Of a DNA stretch of 29,852 nt, positions 1-7,182 are shown piece by piece (positions within the stretch are counted from its first letter, which is position 1; every line of letters starts with the position of its first letter). Position numbers and translations under genes: made by a program. A model generated the notes under the pieces. The model saw nothing but the letters and a program-made list of their open reading frames with translations, made no database searches and was not told the origin of the DNA. This DNA is from Alteromonadaceae bacterium (GTDB lineage Bacteria; Pseudomonadota; Gammaproteobacteria; Pseudomonadales; Oleiphilaceae), in assembly GCA_013393545.1 (NCBI GenBank), contig JABXHG010000245.1:1-29852 (forward strand). Direction: 5' to 3'.

Positions 1-43
1 GTTCAGAGAGGGCGCGTTTGATTTTCAAACTTCGCAACAGAAC

Positions 44-100
44 CAGTAAAAAGCACACCACTCAACAGTAAAAAGCACACCACTCAACAGTAAAAATAAA
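44..100. repeat. Iterons of the first theta replicon (oriV)
   Basis: Two perfect, directly abutting 22-bp direct repeats (44-65 and 66-87) begin with CAGTAAAAAGCACACC. A third, partial copy (88-96, CAGTAAAAA) leads into an A-rich tract. Abutting 22-bp iterons directly upstream of a Rep_3 initiator gene are the classic arrangement of iteron-controlled theta plasmids in lactobacilli. The window begins inside this region, so more copies may lie upstream. The origin assignment is inferred from family knowledge; the repeats are seen directly. Confidence 0.85.
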
Positions 101-109
101 AAAATAGTG

Positions 110-137
110 TTTACTAACTGTAATTTTGTTATATACT
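110..137 (+). promoter_or_regulatory. Probable promoter of first repB
   Basis: TTTACT at 110-115 is followed, after 16 bases, by TATACT at 132-137. Both are near the sigma-A consensus, and the pair lies between the iterons and the repB start codon at 180. No experimental support; inferred from motif and position. Confidence 0.5.
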
Positions 138-179
138 GTATTTATAAAATAAAATGTATGTTCGAAAGGAAGAAAATTT

Positions 180-950
180 ATGGTCGATAAACACAATATG
201 TTATGGGTCAGTGACCGTAACTTTAACAAAGAAGATTTTAAAGACCAACAATATTTTCAGGTGGCTGAACATAATAACCTAATTACTAAGGCACGTCATG
301 ATTTAAATGCCCGTGAGTTAAAGATTATGGACTACGTCATATCAAAGATAAAACCTGATGATGAACACTTTAATATTATTCAAACGTCGATGTATGAGCT
401 ATCTAATGTTCTTGATTTAAAGCGTAGCGGTCGTACGTACTCGCAACTTGCCCAAAATTTGCAGGATATGCGTGCTAAATCTATCAGAATTTATAGTGAA
501 GAAGAGCGTCGTATTACAATGACTGGTTGGTTTGAAGTGGTGCGTGTTTGGGAAAATGGGCAAATACAAATTAAAATTAATGAAGAATTTGCGCCATTTC
601 TGTTGCAATTAAAAGATAAAGGGCACTACACCCAATACTTACTCGTTGATACCGTTAAACTGAAAAGTAAATATTCTATTTTGCTTTATAAACTCATGCG
701 TGAAGCTGATAAAGATAACGGTAGTTCCATTGCCATTGTCCAAGGAACGCCTGATGAGTGGAAAGAATGGCTAGGTGCGCCAGAAAGTTATACCTATGGA
801 CGATTGAAAGATAATATTTTAAACCCAGCAATTGAAGAAATTAACCTTGAAATTGGGGATATGGACTTAGAGTTATTTCAAGCACGCCGTGGTCGCGAGG
901 TCGTTCAAGTAGAAGTTCACAATAATTTTATTCGTAACCCACGTTTTTAA
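180..950 (+). CDS. repB: Replication initiator RepB (Rep_3 family), first replicon
   Basis: Initiator of theta replication that binds the iterons just upstream and opens the origin. The 256-residue protein has the two winged-helix layout of Rep_3 initiators. An N-terminal segment (about residues 28-125) begins with the family-typical 'EHNNLITKARHDLNARELKIMDY' region. A second winged helix follows after 'LKSKYSILLYKLMRE' (about 160-175). The ATG at 180 is preceded by a good Shine-Dalgarno (GAAAGGAAG, 165-173). It is shorter than the second initiator of this window (390 residues, 8938-10110), and the two are of different subtypes. Its C-terminal third is closely matched by the repB remnant at 10160-10423, so that remnant came from a relative of this gene. 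Family assignment is secure; which initiator is active in the cell cannot be told from sequence. Confidence 0.9.
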   Translation: MVDKHNMLWVSDRNFNKEDFKDQQYFQVAEHNNLITKARHDLNARELKIMDYVISKIKPDDEHFNIIQTSMYELSNVLDLKRSGRTYSQLAQNLQDMRAKSIRIYSEEERRITMTGWFEVVRVWENGQIQIKINEEFAPFLLQLKDKGHYTQYLLVDTVKLKSKYSILLYKLMREADKDNGSSIAIVQGTPDEWKEWLGAPESYTYGRLKDNILNPAIEEINLEIGDMDLELFQARRGREVVQVEVHNNFIRNPRF

Positions 951-952
951 TA

Positions 953-1022
953 TAAGGGGGGAAATGATGAATATAATAAAAAGAGGGATACCGCCCTAGC
1001 CTGCACAGCTCACGGTATCCCT
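953..1022 (+). promoter_or_regulatory. Leader mini-ORF overlapping a stem-loop (possible attenuator)
   Basis: A strong Shine-Dalgarno (AAGGGGGG, 953-960) precedes ATGATG at 964, which opens an 11-codon reading frame (MMNIIKRGIPP) ending at TAG 997-999. The second half of this mini-ORF forms one arm of a perfect 10-bp inverted repeat: AGGGATACCG at 984-993 and CGGTATCCCT at 1013-1022, with a 19-base loop. No U-run follows, so it is not a standard terminator. The arrangement resembles a translational or transcriptional attenuator for the genes at 1066 and 1500, but this role is an inference. It could instead be a recombination or protein-binding site. Confidence 0.45.
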
Positions 1023-1065
1023 AACATTTAGCAAAACAACCAACCATTTGAAAGGAAGTTTCACT

Positions 1066-1488
1066 ATGAAGAATAGTATCACAAAAGTAAGTCTAGTTGT
1101 ATCAATTATCAGTCTGTTGGTAGTGGGTTTTCTTGCGCTACAAATGAACAAACAAGCTAGTGAACTACAAGATGTTCAACAACAAGTTGACGATAATACT
1201 AACGTTACTGATCCACGGCAAACGTCATGGGCATTACAAAACATTTGGGTATTTGATAATCAAACGCACAAATATGTCCTAACACATATCAGCAAAGGGA
1301 ACAGTAAAGCTTTAAGAGATAAATTGCTTAAAAACCAATCGGGCATGCTCACACAAGTATCTATTACTCACCCTGTCGTACCGTTTATCTATGTTCAAAA
1401 CAACAAAATTAGCTATGATAAACTGACCACTAAGGGCATGAACTCACCACAATTACAACGAGTTCACACAAATTTAACTTATAAGTAA
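1066..1488 (+). CDS. Small membrane-anchored protein upstream of trsK remnant
   Basis: Predicted 140-residue protein. One hydrophobic helix (about residues 5-26, 'VSLVVSIISLLVVGFLAL') is followed by a short coiled-coil-like Gln-rich stretch and an extracellular-looking domain with no motif I recognise. It is most likely a single-pass membrane protein with its C-terminus outside. The ATG at 1066 is chosen because GAAAGGAAG (1050-1058) stands at ideal distance; an upstream TTG at 1048 would overlap that site. The gene ends 11 bases before the TrsK/VirD4-like fragment at 1500, suggesting it belonged to the same conjugation (tra/trs) operon, perhaps as an accessory of the transfer channel. Function is unknown and the link to conjugation is inferred only from position. 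Confidence 0.7.
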   Translation: MKNSITKVSLVVSIISLLVVGFLALQMNKQASELQDVQQQVDDNTNVTDPRQTSWALQNIWVFDNQTHKYVLTHISKGNSKALRDKLLKNQSGMLTQVSITHPVVPFIYVQNNKISYDKLTTKGMNSPQLQRVHTNLTYK

Positions 1489-1499
1489 GGGGAGAGTTC

Positions 1500-1853
1500 A
1501 TGGATACAGTAATTACAGCGTTAATTGTTTTCGGAGCATTAATTTACATGCGTATTCATAATCACAGTCACGCTGATTATGACGAAGATAATCCTAAGGG
1601 GTTTGATGTACGGGCATTTATCTTCCCGATACATTATTTCATTCGCAGTACGATTTTTAACACTTTTAAAAGTAACGGTCTTGCATTCTTTTTTGTGCTT
1701 TTTGTCGGCGGATACGCTTTACTGTTAGACGTCCCGATTTGGTACATGAATAGAACAGCAGGCAAAATGTTTGACGACTTTTTTTATATTTTAGAGGAGG
1801 ATCTGAATTTGTTTGAATGTGTGAATGTATTTAAATCAATTAAATCAAGTTAG
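1500..1853 (+). pseudogene. trsK: 5' fragment of TrsK/VirD4-like coupling protein gene (copy 1)
   Basis: The first ~95 codons align well with the start of the longer gene at 29029. Shared elements are an N-terminal membrane helix ('ALIVFGALIYMRI'), the segment 'FPIHYFIRSTIF', 'FKSNGLAF' and a second helix ('GGYALLL'). Similarity stops around 1785-1800. The reading frame then runs through unrelated sequence to a stop at 1851-1853, overlapping the 3' end of mleP on the other strand. No Walker A motif remains, whereas intact VirD4/TraG-family coupling proteins are about 500 residues or more. The gene was therefore cut when the malolactic cassette was joined here. GGGGAGAG precedes the start. A non-functional remnant. 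Confidence 0.8.
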
Positions 1854-2805
1854 CTACTTGCATTAAGATTGGCACAACAATTACGAACAAGACAGTTGAT
1901 GTTGTAACAAGGTTAGTAGCGTAGTCAACATCACCATGTGATTGATCAACTAGAATAGGTAGGACAGCTAAACCAGGAGCAGCTGATTGAATGATGAATG
2001 AGTTTGATTCGATAGTTGGTAATGAAGTACCCATCATTGAACCACCAATAAGAATAATGCTAATCATGATTGCAGGAGCAACCACAAATCTACCTAATAG
2101 AGCTAGGATTGTATCACGGTCGAATCTGATTGATTTCAAACCTGCATCGGCTAAGATAATACCGATGTAGATCAATGACATTGGTGTAACGATACCACCG
2201 ACCATGTCCAAAGTCTTGTTGATCCAGTCAGGAACTGGGATAGCAAGTAGTAAGAAAACAAGTGATACTAAGAAACCAACAAGTGGAGCAGGAAGTAATT
2301 TTTTCCAGTTAAAGTCTTTCTTAGCACCCTTTTCAACGGTTGGATCATCACTTGAGATGAAGAAGACACCAACAGCCCAAGTTGAAATTGTATTCATAAC
2401 ATAGTAGATAAGGAAGTAAGGTAAACTCTTAGTTCCAAATAAAGCCATGTTTAGAGGTAAACCGATAAAGATGGTATTAGCATTAACGAACATGTTAATG
2501 AAAGTACCACGACGGCCCTTTCTAATACGGAAGACCTTTGTTAAGATCCATGCAATGATGTAACCAATCGTGAAACTGGCGAAGGTAAAGATCAGTCCGC
2601 CGGACAAACTTGCTAATTTATCTCTGTTCAAATATTTAAGAACAGAGACGAAGATTGAAGCAGGTAAAGCAATTTTCATAATGATAAATGAAATATTGCC
2701 TTTAAATTTATCGCCTAAACGTCCTGATCCTCTTAGCCAATACCCCAAAGCAATGACAAGAACGATTTCAGCAACACTTTCAAGTGAAGTGATAAATGCA
2801 GCCAT
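1840..2805 (-). CDS. mleP: Malate permease MleP (AEC / auxin efflux carrier family)
   Basis: Membrane transporter of 321 residues, the normal length for malolactic malate permeases of the AEC family. It shows about ten hydrophobic segments in the usual two-bundle arrangement, separated by a charged central loop ('SSDDPTVEKGAKKDFNWKK', about residues 150-168). The N-terminal segment with 'GYWLRGSGRL' and 'VNANTIFIGLPL' (about 108-119) is typical of AEC carriers. It would bring L-malate in, or exchange malate for lactate, to feed the malolactic enzyme. The gene starts 34 bases after mleS with its own Shine-Dalgarno (AAAGGGGA), so the two form an operon. No clear terminator follows; its 3' end overlaps the broken trsK fragment, marking a junction. 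Function is assigned from family resemblance and from the neighbour. Confidence 0.85.
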   Translation of the reverse strand: MAAFITSLESVAEIVLVIALGYWLRGSGRLGDKFKGNISFIIMKIALPASIFVSVLKYLNRDKLASLSGGLIFTFASFTIGYIIAWILTKVFRIRKGRRGTFINMFVNANTIFIGLPLNMALFGTKSLPYFLIYYVMNTISTWAVGVFFISSDDPTVEKGAKKDFNWKKLLPAPLVGFLVSLVFLLLAIPVPDWINKTLDMVGGIVTPMSLIYIGIILADAGLKSIRFDRDTILALLGRFVVAPAIMISIILIGGSMMGTSLPTIESNSFIIQSAAPGLAVLPILVDQSHGDVDYATNLVTTSTVLFVIVVPILMQVANLI

Positions 2806-2839
2806 GAATAAATTCCCCTTTATTTAACAAAAATTTTAA

Positions 2840-4462
2840 TTAATATTTAGGTTCCCACTTAAGATCAGCAACTGCTTTTTTAGCGTCTGTAGCAGTTGTT
2901 AATTTTTCGTCAATAGCTTGTTGAGCAGCACCATTGGCAACAGTCATACTGAACTTGTCTAGTTGTGAAACTGGAGGAAGAACAGCAGCACCAGGTTGTG
3001 TAGGATCAACGATACCACCCAATGAGTGAGCAGCTTTGTTGATCATGCCATCTGAAAGAATCTTAGCATTAACAGCCATAGAACCAAGACCAAGACCTGG
3101 GTAAACTAAAGCGTTATTTGCTTGACCGATATGATATGTAACACCATTGTATTCAACGGGTTCAACAGGAATACCAGTAGCAATAAGAGCCTTGCCATCA
3201 GTCCATTTCAAAAGGTCTTCAGCCTTAGCTTCAGCAAGCTTTGTAGGATTTGACAATGGGAAGATAATTGGACGTTCTGTATGAGCGGCCATTTCCTTGA
3301 TAACAGCTTCTGTAAAGGTACCAGGTTGTGTTGAAGTACCAACAAGAATAGTAGGGTGAACAGCTTTAACAACAGCTTCTAAGTTTGTTAATTCATCAGC
3401 ATTAGCAAATTCACTACGTTTTCTTGTAAATGGCTTTTGTTCTGGTGTTAAATCTTCAGTATCATCGAACAAAAGGCCTTGTTTGTCGACTAGGTAGAAA
3501 TGTTTTCTAGCTTCATCTTCAGAAAGTCCTTCTTCAACCATTGCATCGAAGATTCTCTTAGTAATACCAGCACCGGCAGTACCAGCACCAAATGATAGAT
3601 AAACTTGATCTGTAAGTTTTTCCTTGGAAATATTCAAAGCACCAAGAATACCAGCAAGAGTAATAATACCTGTACCTTGAATGTCATCATTGAAGGTAAG
3701 AATATTATCTTTGTACTTATTTAAGATGTTAGCAGCATTGCTACGGCCAAAGTCTTCAAAGTGAAGATACATATCAGGGAATAAGTTTTCAGCAGTTTCA
3801 ACAAATTTGTCAACGAAGTTGTAGTACTTGTCGCCAGTAACACGTTCGTGATGATTACCCATGTATAGATCATCAGCTAATAATTCTTTTCTGTTTGTAC
3901 CTACATCAAGGACAACAGGAAGAACTGATTTAGGATCAACACCAGCAGCAGCTGTGTAAACCATTAATTTACCAACAGAGATGTCAACACCTTGAACACC
4001 CCAGTCACCAATACCAAGGATACCCTCGCCATCAGTAACAACGATTAACTTGATATCGCGACCAGCAGATGCATTCTTCAATGATGCTTCAATATCATCT
4101 TGATCATCGATTGATAAGAAAGCGGCATTTTGTGGATCTAAGAAGAGGTGACTGTAGTTTTCAATTGTGTCAGCGATTGTTGGATCATAAACAACTGGCA
4201 TAAATTCATTAACATGTTGACTGAATAACTTGTAGAATAAAGTAACATTTTCATTGAAAAGATCCATCAAATACATTCTCTTAGCCAAGAATGTATCCTT
4301 ATTAGAATAGTTTTCATAAGCTTGTTCGACTTGTTGATCCAAAGTTTGCACGAATGGTGGCAACAAACCTTCGATGTGATTTTCTTTTCTTTCTTCCTTA
4401 GTAAAGGCAGTACCTTTATTTAAGAAGTGATTGTTTAATAGATCTAAACCCTCATATTTCAT
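2840..4462 (-). CDS. mleS: Malolactic enzyme MleS
   Basis: Cytoplasmic NAD- and Mn-dependent enzyme converting L-malate to L-lactate and CO2; this deacidifies the cytoplasm and, with MleP, yields proton-motive force. The 540 residues match the normal length. Visible landmarks are 'FMPVVYDPT' with the conserved Tyr (~92), '[14 protein letters not shown]' then Lys165, the metal-binding 'FEDFGR' (Glu236/Asp237) and 'FNDDIQGTG' (Asp259/Asp260), and the NAD-binding '[10 protein letters not shown]' (291-300). The overall sequence resembles lactobacillar malolactic enzymes more than NAD malic enzymes, for instance in '[19 protein letters not shown]'; that distinction is from memory of the family. 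Start: ATG at 4462 preceded by AGGAGGAA. The LysR-type regulator mleR, often next to mleS, is absent; an IS30 copy occupies the upstream side. Confidence 0.88.
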   Translation of the reverse strand: MKYEGLDLLNNHFLNKGTAFTKEERKENHIEGLLPPFVQTLDQQVEQAYENYSNKDTFLAKRMYLMDLFNENVTLFYKLFSQHVNEFMPVVYDPTIADTIENYSHLFLDPQNAAFLSIDDQDDIEASLKNASAGRDIKLIVVTDGEGILGIGDWGVQGVDISVGKLMVYTAAAGVDPKSVLPVVLDVGTNRKELLADDLYMGNHHERVTGDKYYNFVDKFVETAENLFPDMYLHFEDFGRSNAANILNKYKDNILTFNDDIQGTGIITLAGILGALNISKEKLTDQVYLSFGAGTAGAGITKRIFDAMVEEGLSEDEARKHFYLVDKQGLLFDDTEDLTPEQKPFTRKRSEFANADELTNLEAVVKAVHPTILVGTSTQPGTFTEAVIKEMAAHTERPIIFPLSNPTKLAEAKAEDLLKWTDGKALIATGIPVEPVEYNGVTYHIGQANNALVYPGLGLGSMAVNAKILSDGMINKAAHSLGGIVDPTQPGAAVLPPVSQLDKFSMTVANGAAQQAIDEKLTTATDAKKAVADLKWEPKY

Positions 4463-4679
4463 AAAATGATTCCTCCTAATTTAATTTTCTAACCATAATC
4501 ACATTATAATAAAAAGTATGATCTGTTATATCAATATATATATATATAAACATAATTTTCATATATTGAATTTATATAAAATATTAACTTAGCATATTTT
4601 TTTATATATAATGTTTTCTTAACTAACTTCTAAGGAGTATCATAGACCATAATAAAAAATATAGTCAAATATATTAACT
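4463..4679. other. AT-rich intergenic region upstream of mleS
   Basis: This stretch is almost entirely A and T and includes a run of alternating TA at about 4534-4548. Apart from the mleS ribosome binding site (4470-4475) and the candidate promoter, no gene, terminator or regulator remnant was recognised. It ends at the left terminal repeat of the IS30 element. Confidence 0.5.
4506..4534 (-). promoter_or_regulatory. Candidate promoter of mleS-mleP
   Basis: On the minus strand TTGATA (4529-4534) is separated by 17 bases from TATTAT (4506-4511); an overlapping TATAAT lies three bases further on. It stands about 45 bases upstream of the mleS start. No inverted repeat typical of a LysR-type operator was recognised. 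Confidence 0.45.
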
Positions 4680-4694
4680 TGGTAGATTGCAAAT

Positions 4695-5637
4695 TTAATC
4701 CGAATTTTTTGACAAATTGGTCAGCATGACCTGATAAGGTGTTTGCCAGTCAAGTATTTTAAGTGGTCTCTGATTAATTTCGAGTAAGGTGGTTTTCAAG
4801 CCTTGAGCACTAATCTTGAGCACTAATGTGCTCAAAATAAGTCCCCTTAGGATAAAAATAGCGTAAGTTCCGATTAAATCGTTCATTACTGCCGCGCTCA
4901 GCTGGCGTATAAGCATGGCAGTAATAGGTCTTAATACCGTATTGTGCTTCAAGTGATACTAGACCGCTAAACTCAGTGCCACGGTCCACCGTAAAACTAT
5001 GCACCGGGCCATTAAAAGTTGCTAGAAACTTATTTAGGGCTTCATTAACAGTCGCTGTCGTCCGGTTTTTTAATCGGTAGGCCCAAAGGAAACGTGATTT
5101 GCGATCGATTAAGGTTAATAAAACTGCCTTACTATGCCCACGAGGACCAACGACTGTATCTAGTTCAAAATCGCCGATGCGATTACGTTGATTAATCATC
5201 ATGGGACGCTGTTCAATTGATCGCCCCAAAGATTGATTATATTTAGAACGTTGGTCAACGTTACGCCGTTGGCGCACGCCATGTTCAGGCAAATCATTTA
5301 AAGAAAACTCAATTTTCCCTTGATTTAACCAATTATAAATTGATTTAGTCGCTAGTTTAAATTCGTGAGCTATCATTTCTGGTGACCAACTTAGCCGTAA
5401 ATGGTTTAAAATTATTTGCCTTAATTTGTCATTCAATTTAGTCTTTCGGCCACATCGTGACCGCTTGTATTCGGCATCTGTTTGTGCTAATTCAGCCTGA
5501 TAAGGTTCACATCGAGCTAATTCATAAGAAATTGTGGCAGGTGATCGTTTTAGGCGATCGCTCATTTGGATATTGGACAGGCCTAGTTCACAAAAGGTTT
5601 CGATTTTAATTCGTTCGGAATAGGTTATACTAGACAA
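4695..5637 (-). pseudogene. IS30-family transposase, frameshifted near the C-terminus
   Basis: DDE transposase that would cut and join the ends of its own element. The N-terminal helix-turn-helix ('IQMSDRLKRSPATISYEL', about residues 22-39) and the catalytic acidic positions are all present: 'GDFELDTVVG', 'FTVDRGTEFSG' and 'GSNERFN'. A 13-bp tandem duplication (4802-4827) then shifts the frame. The protein ends right after 'HISAQD', at a stop within the repeat. The lost C-terminal 40 or so residues ('TTLLEINQRPLKILDWQTPY') are still readable in another frame down to the stop at 4695. The start is TTG at 5637, preceded by AGGAG, as is common in this family. Because the DDE core survives, residual activity cannot be excluded, but the protein is probably inactive. 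Confidence 0.88.
4802..4827. repeat. 13-bp tandem duplication inside the transposase gene
   Basis: CTTGAGCACTAAT occurs twice in perfect tandem (4802-4814 and 4815-4827). Removing one copy restores the transposase frame, so the second copy is a slippage-type duplication that inactivated the gene. Confidence 0.92.
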
Positions 5638-5698
5638 AAGATCAGCTCCTAAAAGATGGGTTTGTGGTAAACACCATTTTAAAGGAAGCTGATCTTTT
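5637..5698. promoter_or_regulatory. Hairpin at the transposase 5' end of the IS30 element
   Basis: AAAAGATCAGCT (5637-5648, approximately) and AGCTGATCTTTT (5687-5698) form a long stem enclosing ~38 bases. On the transposase (minus) strand it contains the AGGAG ribosome binding site. On the plus strand it ends in a T-run and can act as a terminator. Such hairpins protect many insertion sequences from read-through expression; that role here is inferred. Confidence 0.5.
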
Positions 5699-5737
5699 TT
5701 GTCCGAACAGCGTTCGGATTAATTTTACAATCTACCA

Positions 5738-6380
5738 TATAAATACTAATAATCCCGAAGTTCAAAGAACAAATTCTCTTTCATTAGCCAAAAAATTATC
5801 TGATGACTTTACAAACCCAATTATTGTAAAAATCATTTCCCGTCACCATAAACTTCAAACAAACAAAGATGAAACCCAGATAAAAGTATCAAGAACTTTT
5901 TTAAGTGAGCTTAAGCTTCTTGCTTACCTGGATAATGCAGAAGTAGTTAGTGTTATAGAAAAAGCACCTGAAAATTTGAGCCGAGTTCATTATGGAATGA
6001 ATAATTTTTATAACGAACCGCCATTTGCAGAACGGCTAGAAGAAATAGTAAGCCAAATAAAACCTATTCCAAGTGTTATTAGGGAAAGTTTCATTAATGA
6101 AATTTTGACTTGCTATTTTGGCAATCAATATGGTGTCTCTGATGCTGCTTTACCTTTTTATAAAAAAATGATTCAAAATTTAACACCCAAAGAGATTGAT
6201 TATCTATTGCGTTTATTAATCAATAAAAATGAAGAGGTCAAAGAAATTCTTAGGAAAAGTTGGAAGAAACAGCTGTTGACCGAGTTGATTGAATCAATCA
6301 TGCCTAATATTAAGGGCAATGATGATTTAACAAATATTTATAAACAATTCTTAAAGCAATATAAGATTACTAATTCTTAG
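5738..6380 (+). pseudogene. 3' part of an unrecognised gene, 5' end removed by IS30
   Basis: An open frame of about 213 codons begins directly at the right terminus of the IS30 element and ends at TAG 6378-6380. The frame extends back into the element to a GTG at 5664, but those residues are insertion-sequence DNA, so the native start is missing. The predicted fragment is a soluble, mixed alpha-helical, Lys/Glu-rich protein with no transmembrane segment. It contains 'VSRTFLSELKLLAYLDNAEVVSV' (split here only by description) and a helical C-terminus with 'LTPKEIDYLLRLL'. I recognise no family. A strong terminator follows. It may have been a plasmid accessory gene of the mobilizable backbone; function unknown. 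Confidence 0.6.
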
Positions 6381-6417
6381 AAAAGCAGTAGTTGATTAAA
6401 ATCAACTACTGCTTTTT
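6381..6417. terminator. Rho-independent terminator (bidirectional)
   Basis: AAAGCAGTAGTTGATT and its exact complement AATCAACTACTGCTTT form a ~17-bp stem with a very short loop, A-rich before and six T after (6412-6418). It follows immediately on the truncated gene ending at 6380. Confidence 0.9.
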
Positions 6418-6424
6418 TGATCAA

Positions 6425-6819
6425 GCTAAATTAGCTTGCGCCGTTTGCGCAAAACTCCGCCTGAAAGGCTCCTGCTGAAGGCATGCTCATGATGCAAAAT
6501 CATTCGGCCGACAGCCCCTGTCTGGAAGACTTTTTTACTCAAATTCCGATAGCAATTTTGAGTAAAAACGCGAAGCTTTGCCAAAAAGTGGCTAGCCAAT
6601 CGGCTAACCATTTTGGCATTGCACAGCGAACTTGGGGGTCAAGGGGGAGCGTTATCTGTCCCCCTTGCAAGCACCGCAGCTGCCACAAATGTAGTCTTGT
6701 GGCTAGCATGCGGGTTGCCTGCCAAACCCCGTGAATTGATTTATTATGTGAGTAGAAACCCTTAGGGTTTCACGAGCTTAATCAATCAATTCACTTGCCT
6801 GAAAGGCAAAACAAAGGGG
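6425..6819. other. oriT: Inverted-repeat-rich region, candidate origin of transfer (oriT)
   Basis: About 400 bases without a credible gene, directly upstream of mobC, and packed with inverted repeats. One is TTTTTACTCAAA / TTTGAGTAAAAA (about 6533-6568). Another is a long imperfect stem, GCCAAAAAGTGGCTAGCC with GGCTAACCATTTTGGC (6580-6617). Perfect pairs are CAAGGGGGA / TCCCCCTTG (6640-6648, 6659-6667), GCCACAA / TTGTGGC (6682-6688, 6697-6703) and GTGAATTGATT / AATCAATTCAC (about 6731-6741 and 6785-6795); the last pair encloses AAACCC/GGGTTT. In relaxase plasmids the nick site normally lies in such a region next to mobC. The nick position itself cannot be read from the sequence. Confidence 0.6.
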
Positions 6820-6828
6820 GTGGGGTTT

Positions 6829-7182
6829 GTGAGCGAACAACACAATATGGCTAGCTATCTATCCGATAAACAACCCAATCGGAAAGACAGTCGGCAAATC
6901 AATTTTAGAGTGAGCGAGCAGGACTATTTAAAGCTTTCGCAGTCAGCGAAAACTTTAAATATGTCCGTGCCTGCTTTTGTCAAAAAGAAGGCACAAGGGG
7001 CACGGATCGTTGCCCCCTTGATTGGCGCAGAAGAAGCCCAAGCATTAACCCGTCAATTAGCAAAAATTGGGGGTAATCTCAATCAATTAGCCAAACACGC
7101 CAATCAAGGGGGCAATGTTCCTGCCCAAGCATTGCAGGAATTGCAAAGTGAGGTGGAACATATATGGCAACGACTCACATAA
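6829..7182 (+). CDS. mobC: MobC-family relaxosome accessory protein
   Basis: Small DNA-binding auxiliary protein (117 residues) that helps the relaxase open the origin of transfer. After a short polar N-terminus, 'RQINFRVSEQDYLKLSQSAK' (about residues 24-43) has the ribbon-helix-helix look of MobC/MbeC proteins. It is followed by 'MSVPAFVKKKAQG' and the family-typical C-terminal helix 'LTRQLAKIGGNLNQLAKHAN' (about 81-100). GTG at 6829 is preferred because AAAGGGGGTGG (6814-6824) stands at a proper distance; a GTG at 6820 lies inside that site, and an ATG at 6847 is also possible. The gene overlaps mobA by 19 bases, implying translational coupling. It acts in the cytoplasm on oriT, which probably lies just upstream. 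Confidence 0.85.
   Translation: MSEQHNMASYLSDKQPNRKDSRQINFRVSEQDYLKLSQSAKTLNMSVPAFVKKKAQGARIVAPLIGAEEAQALTRQLAKIGGNLNQLAKHANQGGNVPAQALQELQSEVEHIWQRLT

Larger units (their letters stand above)
4680..5737 (-). mobile_element. IS30-family insertion sequence, ISLpl1-like
   Basis: The element is bounded by imperfect 25-bp terminal inverted repeats at 4680-4704 and 5713-5737; both read TGGTAGATTG from the outside inwards, with about two mismatches further in. Its total length is 1058 bp, close to the usual ~1.04 kb of ISLpl1-type elements once a 13-bp internal duplication is subtracted (size from memory). No matching 2-3 bp target duplication is visible: ACT precedes the left end and TAT follows the right end. 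This suggests recombination between IS copies or loss of one flank. Confidence 0.88.

Noticed and set aside
1048..1065. TTG start giving a longer N-terminus for the protein at 1066
   Set aside because: The TTG overlaps the GAAAGGAAG ribosome site that serves the ATG at 1066.
2840..4462. NAD-dependent malic enzyme instead of malolactic enzyme
   Set aside because: The two are related and share motifs, but sequence details and the adjacent MleP favour the malolactic enzyme; a phylogeny would settle it.
6426..6734. Two overlapping reading frames (61 and 83 codons) in the oriT region
   Set aside because: Their composition follows inverted repeats, they lack good ribosome sites, and the region fits a non-coding transfer origin better.
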